NCBI GenBank assembly: GCA_963970005.1
Contig: CAXAMN010027406.1
Span: 483,220 to 547,219 of the forward strand
Direction: 5' to 3'
Length of the DNA stretch: 64,000 nucleotides
From: Durusdinium trenchii
Taxonomy: Eukaryota; Sar; Dinophyceae; Suessiales; Symbiodiniaceae
Positions 49,001 to 61,389 of this stretch are shown in pieces. Positions within the stretch are counted from its first letter, which is position 1. Every line of letters begins with the position of its first letter. The notes beneath the pieces were generated by a model. That model had not been told where the DNA came from. It worked only from the letters and a program-made list of their open reading frames with translations, and made no database searches. The translations under genes and the position numbers were made by a program.

Positions 49001-51062
49001 AGATAAAAGCTGACATATAGCACTACAGTATTTCACTCATGTCTGGATTGTCTCACGTATGCTCTCAACTTGGATGAGCATACTTGTGTGTTGCCAACTA
49101 TGTTTATATTTTGCATCAGTTTTAGCATGTCTTAGCCCAAAAGTCTTGATGGCAAAGGAGTGGGAGGCACCGTGCTCCACATCGTCACGCACATCGGCCG
49201 CGCAAAAGGGTTTGAGTGGCACGGGGCTCTCTGCAGCTTGCACATCCACTGGCACTCCAAGGTGCACCGTCGTCCTGGGAGAAGGACCAGCTGATCAATG
49301 ATCTGCCTGAAATGACGAAGCCCCAACTATGCCTAGAATAGTCGGTTGTTCTTGTATTCTGTTGATTAGGTCTAGAATACCGGTCCGTGCTGGACGATGT
49401 AGGGTTTCAACAGTATGTGTTTTGGTCACCACGGGATAGATCCAGAAACTAGATAACAGAATAAGCAGTGGCACTGGAGACCATCTCTTGGCACCACACA
49501 TCGGGTACAAAGCATCAGTTTCCCTCTGGGAAAGTTACTGGGAAAGTTAAATGCACTGGTTGCAATGACGCACGAATGACCTTGCAAGTCCTTGCGCAAT
49601 TAGGGAAGATCGATGAACACACCAGCTGAAAGAAATTGAGCAATCCACCATTGAAAACCCAGTACAGTATATACACATAGTGAAACCATAGTAGTGAGAC
49701 CTTCCCCAGTACGGCACCTAAAACAAAAGCCGCGTGTGAGTTAGCAACGTCAGCCAGTCCTCAGGGTCAAGGCTTTCGCAACTCCATCACGAAGTAATGG
49801 AACGAGCGCGTCGGCTGAATGCACATCTAAGCTCATGGGAAGACCTCAGCTTGAGGGGAGGCCTTGGAAGGGAGGCTCTTCATCATCAACGCCTCCGAGC
49901 TGTACAGGAAAACACCAGAACAACCAGTTCCAAGCAAACATTGCACCAAAGTCACCAAAGCAATGATTTCCATGGAATCTCAACTTTCAAACCCTTCTGG
50001 CACCATCCAGCAACTCCCGCTTCCGGTTTCTTGGCCCAGTGGCCGCCCGCCGCGAACATGCGGCTCTGCTGCAAATCTTGGAACTCGCTGTAGCCGATGC
50101 CCGCGCGAGGCTTCAACCCGGTGATCGCGATCATGGGACATTGATCTTGGAGAGCATCCAGTAGCCCTAAGGAGAGGTGCTTTGGCTCCCCAACAAACCG
50201 AGCTCGACTTTCTGGTACGCTTGGGCTGCTTTGGTGCCGCAAGTTGGGCTAAACCTGGAGAACATGTACAGCGAACAACCCGGAACAACCCTCTAAAGTG
50301 AGCTTCGGAGTTTCCAGGTCTTCTTTAGATCTGCCCGTACCTAGTGACCAGCTCTCTTGGTATCCTCTTGATTATCTCTATATATATATATATGTTTTTT
50401 GTTCGCTAGTTTTCTTGTTACTAGTAATTAGTAATGCCAGGAGCTACAAGTAGCTAGTAGCAAGGTGCCTTGTTACTCGTGGCTTCTTTAAGGTGGTTGA
50501 AAGCCACCTCCGCAGGCTCATGTTGGCAAGGCACCTGTCGTGAGATTGGAGGCGCCGGGGCCACTCGTGGCGACGCACACGGCCAAGCGCCCGGTGAGCT
50601 TCGCATAGGCGGCCGCCATTAATGAGGCATTGGCCTGGTCGAAGCCGGTTGGATTCCGTGGGCCTGGTCGTGCGAGCTGTGTAGCTCTGGTGTTGCACAG
50701 GACCTTCAAATCCACTTACATACAGAGTGGGAGAGTGGGAGGGATTTGCGGTTGAGTTGGCTAAACGCAGAAAGTCTAGAGTTTCCTGTCTGAAGTGTCA
50801 GTTGGAAGATCTCGCGCAGTTGGTGTAAGGCAGTGGGACTCAAACGATCAATGACAGTAATCAACGGTTGCTGCGCAATCAAGGATGTAAACCTGATTAA
50901 GGCTACCGCTTGCGAGCTGCAAGCTGCTTCAGCCAAGACAGCTCCCAAGAGCACCTCGTTGCGTGTGTAGATCCACTTCACCCTCGGGTTCTTGCAAATG
51001 GCATTCACCATGGGCACCAAAGCTCCTCCATGTCCGCCGAAGATGTGCGTCACGCCGGCGTC
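43064..51062 (-). CDS. Many-exon thiamine-diphosphate enzyme, acetolactate-synthase-like
   Basis: Exons: 51062-50955 ([17 protein letters not shown]), 50634-50535 ([30 protein letters not shown]), 50166 to ~50045 ([16 protein letters not shown]), ~49283-49195 ([14 protein letters not shown]), ~48570-48430, 47950-47900 ([16 protein letters not shown]), ~47253-47165 ([13 protein letters not shown]), ~46955-46790 ([17 protein letters not shown]), possibly ~46480-46330, 44749-44630, 44303-44270, 43988-43929 and 43142-43064. The order matches the N-terminal pyrimidine domain, central domain and C-terminal domain of the ALS/pyruvate-oxidase family. [10 protein letters not shown] and [17 protein letters not shown] carry the diphosphate-binding GDG motif; [19 protein letters not shown] completes it. 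E in YTRNEANAS is the conserved catalytic glutamate. Members join or cleave 2-keto acids; the exact substrate cannot be read. First and last exons are missing; a tail ending LKADMATFQARLNFT at ~41700 is only a candidate. Confidence 0.8.
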
Positions 51063-51099
51063 CTCAGAATGGGGCGTTGCAAACCACACAACACCGATT

Positions 51100-53930
51100 T
51101 AAGGCTATTCCATATGTCCGATGTCAAAGCCATGATGTGAGACTTGTGATGACTTGTGATTTGACTTCGCTCACACTTTGAACAACTGCAAATCAAGTGA
51201 GAGGCAGCCAGCGCATTGACAACCCATTCTGAACCTTGGCACAATAGCTTAGAAGCGGAAATTCCAGCCAAATCCGTGTGACAGTTTCCACCGCATTATC
51301 TTCAGGCATTTCTCCTTCATCTATTAATATACCAACCAAGATCTGGTTTGGATCACCAAACACATCACAACGTGGCCAAACGTTGCCAAACTCTTTACCT
51401 GCCAATGCTTGAGCATTTGAGCTACTAGCTACTTGCCTTGGGTTCACCCTCAAGCACGAGGTCTTGAGGGGTGCTACGCCGCAGATTGAAGTCAGCCTCC
51501 AGTGGCGTGTGGCGTATGGCGTATTGTGTGCTTATTGAGAACCTCAAAATCACTTCAACAAGTTGCTCACAGCACAGGAACGCCAGGCAGCTGCCCACTC
51601 TTTGCATTTTTCCTTCAAACCTGGACACCTCAAGCCACGCCAAGTGCGCTCGCAGCTCCAAAATGACCAACCAAACTGGTGCATCAGGTTGCTGCATCCG
51701 GGGGGCAGTTGCACTTCGCTGGTGCCGGCGCGGGAATCGAGCGGAGCGAGCTGGTGGGTGGTAGGGTCTCATGCTCCTCGCGGAACGAGGGCGTTTCGCG
51801 CCAGGATCGGACAGGTTGACATCTGCACGATTGGATCAAACAAACAGCAAGGACGGCCCATTGACCCTGTCTGAAACTGCACTGGGGGAACAAATGGGGT
51901 CAAACGAGCTTCGTAGGACAATTATATAGGACAACCGATCCCTGGGCCTCCAATGACTTGTCGATCAGCCAGGCTTTCTGAGTGCCAAACATGAACGGTG
52001 GCCCAGTGCCGGGGGCACTATTTAAGCTCCGCATCAAATCCTGGAGATCTCCTGGCACCTGGTGCCCAGCTTTGCTTGGCGAGCGGCAAGAGTGAAGTCA
52101 GCTACAATGCTCGAAGAGTCCAGGTGATAGACCTCTTTCACATCCTCGCGGGCGGCGAAGCCATACACTCGAGCACTGCAATAAACGTCCTACAGCACCT
52201 TGCTTCGGAACGTCTGGTTGAACTGCTCAGCTCAAACAGAATCTGCTAACAAAATGAGCGTGAGAGACTGGCAGGCACATGGGTTTCGACATTTGGGAAC
52301 TTTGACCTGTGCTTCGGGCAAGCTCTCGCTGCACACCCTCAAAAGGCTAAAACAGCTTGTGCCAACGACTCCACAGCAACTTTGCACCGTAGATTCCTGA
52401 CTTGACTCTTCGTTCTTCAAAACTCTGGGACTCTGGATCATTAAAGTTGATCTGTGGGCAAAAGGCGATGTACTTCCGTACGCAACCTATCGCTTCCTGG
52501 GAATCTTGATTGAGGCCCAGGTCTAAATAACTGACACACACACACACACACACACACACTTAGAACTTAGATCCATGCTCACAAGAGCTCTATCAGTTTG
52601 GACATTCCGGATGCATTAGCCCTTCAAGTGAATATCTAGCCCTTGACTTGCAGAAACGGCATGGCGAAAGGGTCCGAAGAACAGAAGTGTTTAACATACT
52701 CGCTAGCACTTTACGGGACAATTGGAGTTACAGCATGTTACAGCTTAGTCATGCATTGTCAACAGTTCTAAAAGCTTGATGGAGGTACGTCCAGCTGGCC
52801 AAGCTGGATATCCCATTTCACTGGTAGCTTCATTGGACACAGTCCCAGTGAAATGCTGTGTCCCCCTGCATTGCTGTACAAACGGTTTTGGTATGACAGA
52901 GCTCCTTAGGAACAGGAGGATACACACACACACACACACCACATGGACACCCTCCAAAACCACCAGCTCAAGGAGGCACCCTGTCCTGCGGTCGCACGTC
53001 TTGCGGCCGTTGGGCGACGCAGCTGCGACGGAGGGTCACCAAATGGGTGTGGAGCGCTAAGGAGTTGTCTGCACCTGGTGCTCGGGACATTTGAGCAACA
53101 GCCGATAGCAAATTTGATCAAATTTGCATCGACGGTATAAAGTCTTGGCACGTCTTAACGAGGTCAAAGTCCAACTATGCCCTACACCCAGTAGCTCAGA
53201 ACACTTGGACAGGGACAAACCCGTAGACCGTAGACTACACTTACTTAAGGACCGAATAAAACCCACACGGCAGGTTTGTCAGAGTCATCCAGTGTGCTGT
53301 TCTGTTTCCAGAGTCGGTCTCATCGCCTCCGCCAGCTGCACCAGATGCACCTTTGTACAAGACCTCCCAGGTGACAAACTCTCTGATTGGCGAACCAGTC
53401 CAGGGGGCCTCTGTCATGCACACTGGGGCACAATCCCGAAATATCCTATTACTGTGGCATACTTTCTGCAACACCGTATATAAGACCCACACAGGGTGCA
53501 TACAAGCATCGTGCGCCTGTGGGTGCAAAGGAACATTGTTTCAGCAGAAGTACGGGCAATCGATAGCACCATACACATGCAACTGGCTCTCCTCGTGTAG
53601 CAACAAACCACGTCAGGCTTTCCTCCTGTGCCTTTCCCACCCAATGGCTACACGGGTGGAGCCCTGGGTGGCGGACATGGGCGGACAAACCACCGCAGTG
53701 GTGAGTCTTCTTTCCAAAATCTGGTTCCAAAGAATTGATGGGAAAACAACCCAAACCACACGCTATTGAACGCTTCGAGGCTATGAGGGTCCCTGGCTGG
53801 GGTTCTTGCAAACAGTTTGACAACCCTTGAGACTCTAGCCATGCATGAGTCCACCCATGATCTTTGAAATTGCTGCAGTCCTGTCCAAAGACCTTATGTT
53901 GCAGACCCTCAAAAAGGTATGTCTGGGATG
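51100..53930. other. Mostly non-coding stretch
   Basis: No confident exon. A minus-strand piece at about 51450-51515 (ADFNLRRSTPQDLVLE) reads like protein. AC microsatellites lie at 52534-52559 and 52921-52940. Confidence 0.45.
52534..52559. repeat. AC microsatellite
   Basis: Thirteen consecutive AC units. A shorter run lies at 52921-52940. Confidence 0.9.
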
Positions 53931-53931
53931 C

Positions 53932-54615
53932 CCGTCAATCTGAGCGGTTTCACCGACCACCCCAGTCCCGCCTTGTCCAATCCGCTGACCCCCTTCGTGG
54001 CCGCGGCTGCCATATCCGCGATGAAGCCCACCACCACACAGCGCACGTTGTGCTCCACCTTGGGGAGGCGCTTTGGTTGGAGTATACTTTTGCGGCTTTG
54101 GGTGGCAATTTGGGAGCTACAAACCCATCCTTTATTCTGCCAGATTCCCTTGAATCATGCCAAGTGGCATGGGGAGCGAAGGGATAATACTTCTCTTTGG
54201 CCTCAAAAATGTTTTCCTTGCTCATGGTTGGCAAGGCGATGGCAACACCTGCGGTTGGAGTCCGACCGAGCCAACAGCACAGTCTAAGCCCACCCTGCAG
54301 GTGGATGATCAGCCTAGCAAACGGCCAGGAGGCCAGGAGCTATGTATTTAATTTGTAGAAGCAGCATCGCTCTGTCTATGTATGTATTCTACGATCATGC
54401 TAGTCTCACACTAGATCGATGATGAAAGAACTTGCAGTATAGAGTATACACCACCAGTCAGCCCCTCTGGCCTCTGGACTTCCATCCATCTTAGGTTCCT
54501 TGGGTTCCTCATGGTCTCAACCCACCAGTTTCACTCTCTCCTCGCAGCCTACAAGCTTCTCGAAATGCACCATCCCTCCAAAGGCTGCGCCCACCGCGCC
54601 ACACCGCTCTTCCAC
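53932..54615 (-). CDS. Two exons of an unidentified minus-strand gene
   Basis: Exon 54615-54553 lies between a CATAAG acceptor and a GTAGGC donor and encodes exactly 21 codons (VEERCGAVGAAFGGMVHFEK). Exon 54058 to about 53932 follows a CCCCAAG acceptor (VEHNVRCVVVGFIADMAAAA, then GLGWSVKPLRLTG) and probably ends at a GC donor. Composition (Gly, Ala, Val) suggests a globular alpha/beta or membrane-associated enzyme. I recognise no family. They may belong to the gene whose exons appear at 57-63.7 kb, since strand and style agree. Confidence 0.45.
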
Positions 54616-55499
54616 CTTATGCGGAGGTCACGGTCACGTCATCCGACAATGCTTTGGTCATCGGACGGCCCCGTGGTGCAAAAGACCAAGAAGAACATTG
54701 GGAAACTGCAGTGTCATGTCATGCAGCTCCTATGTGGTGAATCTCCAATATGTGAATCCTCTTCCATCCCCCCTCAGCTTACTGCCAAACAAGCCCATCC
54801 ATCAACAGTGCAGTCCTTACCAGAACACACAGCAGCTACCTTGCAAAGCCGCCGGGATCTAGGACACTCGGTACTTCTATGCTTGACCTGTAGCCATGAA
54901 GCCCTAGCCGGCTTAGCAACCAGAAATGCCAACAGCTAAGATCAGCGCGTTGGTGAACATATCATTCAAAGCTGCTGTCCAGGTCATACCTGTGGCATGG
55001 GTCAAGGCCTAGCTAGACGGCTAGAACTTTGAAGTCTCAGTCCACATGTGGAAAAGGATTCCCCATGACCCGTGTGATTTAGGCATTGTCATTGACGCAC
55101 GCGTGTCATGTTTGATGGCTATACTTGGCCATGAATAGGGGCAGTCAAGTGACTGGGTAATCGTGGGGCCATCTCAGGTAGGTAGGACTACTCGCAGAAC
55201 CGCGCAACGTGCCCCCACACGCGCTGGCACGTGTGCCCCACGGCCTCCATGCTGAGTGCTGGCAACGAAATCGGGCTGCGCATCAGCCGGGCCTTTGCTT
55301 CTCAGGCGATCCAGCATCATCGTTGTCGGGTGGTCAAAAAAATCGTGTGAAACACCCCAAGCCCACAGCGTTTCTACACTAAAATTAACATGTCAGTCTG
55401 TCCGCGAGGGCATTGCACAACTGGAAGGTTTGAGCTGACTTGAGGCCAGAGGGGGTGAACGAAAGCTAGCTAGGGGGTGAACAAGAGTCTGGTCGTCAG

Positions 55500-55542
55500 G
55501 GATGGGCGCTGCTGCACTGGGTGCTCTGCTGGCGCCGGGTCG

Positions 55543-55576
<34 letters not shown>

Positions 55577-55890
55577 CTGGGTGGTCTGCTGCTGCTGCTG
55601 CGGCGGTGGGTGCTCTGCTGCTGCTGCTGCGGCGCTGGTTGGTATGCTGCTGCTGCTGCTCCTGCTGCTGCTGCTGCCGCTGGGTGGTCTGCTGCTGCTG
55701 CTGCTGGTGCTGCTGCTGCTGCTGCGCTGGGCGCTGCTGCGCTGGGTGCTCTGCTGGCGCCGGGTCGTCTGCTGCTGCTGCTGCTCTGGGTCTGCTGCTT
55801 CTGCTGCTGCTGCTCCTTTGTGGTTTGCTGCAGCTGCTTGGTGGTAGACTGCAGATGCTTGGTGTGCTGCAGCTGCTTGGTGGTCCCGCT
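55500..55890. repeat. Compound CTG repeat block
   Basis: About 390 bp of CTG/CTC runs interleaved with TGGTCTGCTG and GGTGCTCTGCTGG units. A longer segment around TGCTCTGCTGGCGCCGGGTC occurs near both ends (about 55517 and 55747), so the block has an internal segmental duplication. All frames translate as poly-Leu, poly-Cys or poly-Ala on plus, and poly-Gln, poly-Ser or poly-Ala on minus. A G10 run follows at 55920-55930. No flanking splice signals argue for coding use. Confidence 0.85.
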
Positions 55891-56926
55891 CACCGCGCGC
55901 AGGGGGGAGTCGAACCGCGGGGGGGGGGGGTCCATAAGATTGATTTAATCAATTATTTGAGGTTTCTGAGGTGCGTCCACCCCGTCACTTAACTTGCTAA
56001 AGCAAGAGCAACTCCAGCTAGCTAAGGCTAGCTTTCGTGATGATGCAACATGATGCAACTGCCCGCAAGATTGCATTCACAAATTGCCGCGTTCCTTTCT
56101 TTGAGTAATGGTGCCCGTTCAAATCTCCGTCAAGAGCTACAGGAATCCAGCAACCATCCGACTAGTTGACTATCACCGCCACCATTCTCATAAAGAAGGT
56201 GGACAATTAGCAAAGCTTGCTGGAATGAATGCAAAAAACATCTCACAAAGCCCTAAGTCGGTATATAATTATTGCCTTCTTCTGCTTTTCCTCTTTGGCT
56301 AGAACCATTGGCACTGGCCCTGAAAAGCGGCAAAGGCGCTAACATTGGACAAACAATAACATTGGACAAACAAATTGTTCTTGTCACTTGTCTCCATCCT
56401 ACGCTGCGCTCCCTCATGCACGACCACGACGTCTCAGCCCACGTGCCACGTGGCTGACGAATCCAGCGGCTTCACATCGGATGTAGGTCCCATAAACGGT
56501 CTTGTAATACTCTGCACCTGGGTGCTGGTGATAGTCCGGTGCCGAGCAATTCATGTGCCCACCCTGCACTTGTGACAAGAGAATCCAAGCGCAATGAGAC
56601 AAACCAATTGGGAGACTAATCCCGAGCAACTCTTGCGAAAATTACCCAGCATTAAGCTGTACACCCTAATCTCCCATCAAATTGACCGCAGTGAGCCTGC
56701 TGGCTCCGGGAACCCGAACCTCTGAGACCCATCCAGGTCGGCAATATGCACCCATCGCAGATCCGCGCTCAGAAAAGAATTAGGCTCTCTGGAGTCCTCT
56801 TGGTGTTCAACAAGTCTTCACAAGTCTTCATCTCCTCTCAATCCAACTATATATATAATGTATATTAAACATTATTAATTAAACCTATACACACATGTCA
56901 CATATATTATATATATACACACCCTG

Positions 56927-57077
56927 CGCATCCTCAGAATGTGAGCAGCACCCATTGGAGTCCCACGCCCCAGAGTCCGAGCCGCTCCCGGTCCGTGTGG
57001 ACTTCACAAAGCCATTCCCATTGAAGGCGACCATCTCGCCGTGCCCCGCGTCATCGCCGGGCGGGGCGGTAGTGCCT
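56927..57077 (-). CDS. Possible minus-strand exon, Gly/Ser-rich
   Basis: After a CCTTAAG acceptor, a minus-strand frame reads PPGDDAGHGEMVAFNGNGFV and then a Gly/Ser/Asp run (STRTGSGSDSGAWDSNGCCS). GC content is higher than around it. Family unknown. A further candidate lies at 57583-57530 (VQRIIDMADIRYGFEAGQL) behind a GCAG acceptor. Confidence 0.35.
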
Positions 57078-57609
57078 TAAGGAGGTCCACCTGTCATCGC
57101 CTTCCCCCCTGCAGATCGGAACTCTTTCACTGATTTTGTGTAGAGCGTCCCGTATAAACCCAACGGGATAGTGACAACCTTGCACACCTGTTTGTTGGGA
57201 CTGTTTCCCGCAGCTTGAAGCCAAACCTCCGGTCTTTCTTGGCCAAAGGGACCGGTTACAGCAAAGCGGTTACGGCGAAACAGGGTTACCCTGAAGAGAT
57301 GGACTGCTCAGTCACCGAAGATCGGTGATTTCCTGAACCTTGGGTCAAGCAGGATGTCATTTTCAGGGTGTTCCCGGTGTTTCTGGATGTTCCTGGCACT
57401 CTTCAATGCCAGTTCCATTCTCTGAAACACAATGGTCCTGGTGAGCTGGGGCCTCCGGCGGTTGATCCAAAGACATTTTTCTGTGAGGATTCCCCATGGC
57501 CCCGGCTTCCTTTCTCCAATGCAGCTCAGCTGGCCAGCTTCGAAGCCATAGCGGATGTCCGCCATATCGATGATTCGCTGCACCTGCTAAACATCACATG
57601 ATCATTCGC

Positions 57610-60600
57610 GAACGTCGAATGGCAGGTGCATGGCAAAACCATGTTCATCGGCCCATCCGGCAAGCGTTGAAGCCTATCAAGCTTGAGACATGATCATCGC
57701 AGCCGCAAAGCTCTGGGGCTGCGAATTTAAGGTCTGAAGATGTCTGAAGTCTGAAGCAAGGACCCCCACAAGAACGTGGTCGTTGCTGGGTCATGGCACG
57801 CAACACGTGGGTGTTTGATGAGTTATTTGATGTTCCGGAGCATGAATAATAAATCCGGACCCTGAGGGAAGGCATGACACGAATCCGTCTCATCACCCCT
57901 CCGAGGCCTCTTCGGGCTCCTGACAGGGTCCTTGAGAAAGTGGACGGTGGAAACGGTGGAACATGGAACCCTCAAGGTTCCCACGCTCACAACCGCGATA
58001 AGGTATTTTTTGGCATGCGGGCCGGACTGGAACTGGCACCTGACCAACAACATCCAAAACGCTTACTATATTACAATTATGTCATAGAGGAACCGCATGG
58101 AAAGTCAGCGGGTCCAAGTTCCTTTTGCCCATTGGCCGGTCTCCCGCCTTCTCCTGGTCGGGATTGCCCTGGATTACCCAGTCAACATCACCTGACTAAA
58201 GCTGAAGCATTGGAGAGACTTTCTGCACAGGGCCTTCCGCAGCCAGGACCCCAAAGAAATAGGAAACCATGTCTCCAAAACTCTCCACAAGCTCGGTTTT
58301 AGCAACTGGATGGATCAACTCTGCCCTCCTGTTAGATTCGAGATCCTCACACATGCATGTAGGATGGACACCAACACCAGCAAAAAACGACTATAGGATG
58401 GAAGCTTGGACCTGTGCCAAACGCAAAAGCGCAATTCTGGGACAAATCATGACTCGAACCATTCTTTGGGCAACTGCAAGTGGGTGCACCGACACATGCG
58501 GGTGAGATGGCGGCTGAAGCTGTCTTGCTCGTCCAGTAGTGGCCGAGTAGCCGAAGAAGGTGACCTGGCCCTTCTTGGCTTCACCTCAGAACAGCGACAC
58601 GTGAGAAGACAGTCAGCCCCAGGATGTCCACAGCAAGGTAGTCCAGGTTGTACAAGAACCGTATATGGGCCATCTGACCCCTTTGAGCTGAAGCTCTGCG
58701 ACTCTCTAGTTGGGAAGGTCCGGACCCCTCAAGCTTCAGCAAGAATATGGATCACACAAGTTGAAGAACAAGGAGCTGTGTGCAATGGCAAGAGCCTCGC
58801 CAAGTTGCTCTGTCCCTTTGAGGGTCTTCTGGGCACTGAGTAGTGGATGGTATCACATTCCAGCCCTTGCTCAGTGCAGTGAGCGCGGAATTCCTCAGCA
58901 ACAAAAAAAACGAAAACCCCCACACAGCCCATGGACCAAGGTGCACATCTCTCGAGGTTCAAGAAACAACTGTCACAAGTCACGAGGCGGCACATATATA
59001 TATATATGTACAAACTGGAGGCAATTCACCGACCCAAATGGTGGTCAATCACAAACACCTTGCGGACCTACTAGCCAAAGTATTTTTGACCACGAATCAC
59101 ATTGAATAACCTTCCTTTATTCACGCGACAAGTACGTACGCCGCTTCTAGCTCTGTGTGCCAAGTGTTGTGTTACGCTGTGTCACGTAGTTTCACATCTC
59201 CACATCCTCGTAGACGGAACAAACAGCGTGGCGGCCCGGCAGTCTGATTGTCAATTGTCAATCTTCATAGTCAAGTGTGATAGACACGGCACCTCTGCCA
59301 TGCGCAAACGATTGCAAAGTGGTTCGTACACCACAAACTGGACGCAATCTTGGTTCCTAATCGATCAAGGGATTTGCATCCCAGCGTCTTCCAAGGATGC
59401 ACCTTCCTCTGCCGAGGTTGGGTTTTTGTTCAAGGAGCCCAGGCGGGGAACCTGCATGTTGGCCACAACAAATTGAAACATTGCCGGTGGTTGCTTCAAG
59501 ATATCATGTCTGTGAGAAGGTGCCGTTTGGCTCGAAGGCATCAGCAGATTTCTATTGTTCAAGGATGTTCAAGGGAATGCGAGAGCAAAACAGTCCGAAA
59601 CAACCACGTGACATGTTTAACCGACACAAACTAAACGCTTCTGGAACGGGAACACACCTAAAGGCTACCGACATGATGTCTTTAGAGCAGCAGTAATTAC
59701 CCTGGAGATCCCCGGAGGCTTTGAAGGATCTTTTAGATCAGAAGGAATGCTTGAATGGATCATTTTCCTGCGGAAAGCAGGCCCTGGAGATTCAATAGTG
59801 GTCTGCCCGGGCACTCAAGAAAGCGAATTGGATTACCCCCCCCTTCCCGCCTTGATATCGCAACATGCTCTGTGCACAGACATGGCCAGAATCAAGGATG
59901 CAGTATTGTCCAAGGAATTCGCAAAGCATGTGATCCACCATCAGCATTTGATCTACGGACCTGGCACTTTTAGGGTATCCACCAGTCATCAATGTGATCT
60001 TCCTGCAGTCAAGCGAAGGTTGGGGTGGTCCGTCCAACTGACTGAACATCATCGATCCCAACTTGACATGCCAAATCCTTCATATGGTCAGCTCACCCAT
60101 TGTGGCATTTCTTTGATGATTACGCTTCTCCCAGTAGGGCAGGGTTCAGCCAAGATTACAGGGCATCAACAAAGTCGTGAGTGTAGGCAAGTGTGGTTGG
60201 CTGGCTCAACTTCCTTGAGGATAGTCATTGGGAATTTCTTGGCTGTGATACCTTGCTCAGCCATCTACGCGTATCTCTAAACTCCAAAGCTGACCAAAGT
60301 GGTTGCCCTGTGGTTTGAAACGTGTTTGCTCTGTTCATTACCTGCTCCGAAGACAGTCCAGCACTCACATTACCCAGAGTGGGGCAGCCTAACGGGGCAG
60401 CGTAGCGAGGCAGCCTGGGTCGTACTCGGTCCATGCCAAACAGTCCAGCTCTTGCGCAATCTTTGGCATTCTTGCCCAGACGTGCACTGCAGCTTACTAG
60501 GGTGCCATGTATGCACAGTCTGCGTGGCACTATGTAGCACTGGTGCATGCATTTGAATTGACATGGCGGGAAGCGGACCACGAGTTCACATTGGTGGATC

Positions 60601-61380
60601 GGAAACAAGAGGCAGAAAAATAATGGAAACTACTAACTACGAAAAAATAGAAACTACTAACTACGAAGTGATGTTGCGGGCCCAAGTTCCTGGGACACTC
60701 TCTTCATCACCAAACAAAATCGGCCCTGACAAAATGTAGACCTGCTGGCAATTGTGTTGCTGTCCAAATTATGCAAATTCTCTCGGGAATATTCCGGAAT
60801 GATGCCCTTCACCCAGGCATAGCACTATGACAGCCGCAAGGAGTCTCAAAATGATGCAACAACAAGTCCAAATGATTTGCTGTCCTGCCCTGCAATACCC
60901 TGAATATACACTTGTTATTGAAATGTAAATCTTGCCAACTGTATATATATATATATGCACAGGGCAATACAACATCATCAAAACAGAACCACCCTTCACT
61001 GGTCAAGTGCTTCTCCACTTGCCTGAACCTACGCGAGCTCGGGTACTGAGGGGCTTTCAGGTACTGCGGGTCGGGTCTCATGGGTGTGAGGGCCATGTGT
61101 CAGCTGGTGTGAAAGGGGCACCTGAGCGCTGCTTCCCCTGTGAGAGGTGAAAGCCAATCCGTCGAACACCCACCCGAATGGGCTACGGGGCCCCGCGGAC
61201 ATGGGCAAAGGGGTGAACAAAACGATTACAATCTGCATCATCCATTGACCTGTTTGCAATAAGCAAAGACCAACCGTTTTGATAGCTTCGATTCAAGCCA
61301 CAGGTCAAAGCAAATACATCCTCACAGCAAATCCCTGGAAAATTCCTCAAGGGTGCTCCGATCACATTACTGTATTCACA
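57610..61380. other. Unresolved stretch
   Basis: No gene can be supported firmly. Minus-strand candidates: about 58582-58500 (EAKKGQVTFFGYSATTG) and about 58890-58830 (EFRAHCTEQGLECDTIHYS). A plus frame of 177 codons at 59747-60280 has no compositional support. TA microsatellites occur at about 58990 and 60941. Confidence 0.35.
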
Positions 61381-61389
61381 TTGCTTTCC

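Noticed and set aside
55393-55992. Poly-Gln/Ala or poly-Leu/Cys proteins in the CTG block
   Set aside because: All frames are open because of the repeat; no frame stands out.
59747-60280. 177-residue plus-strand frame as a gene
   Set aside because: No family signal, no codon or composition bias, and opposite to the strand of surrounding exons.
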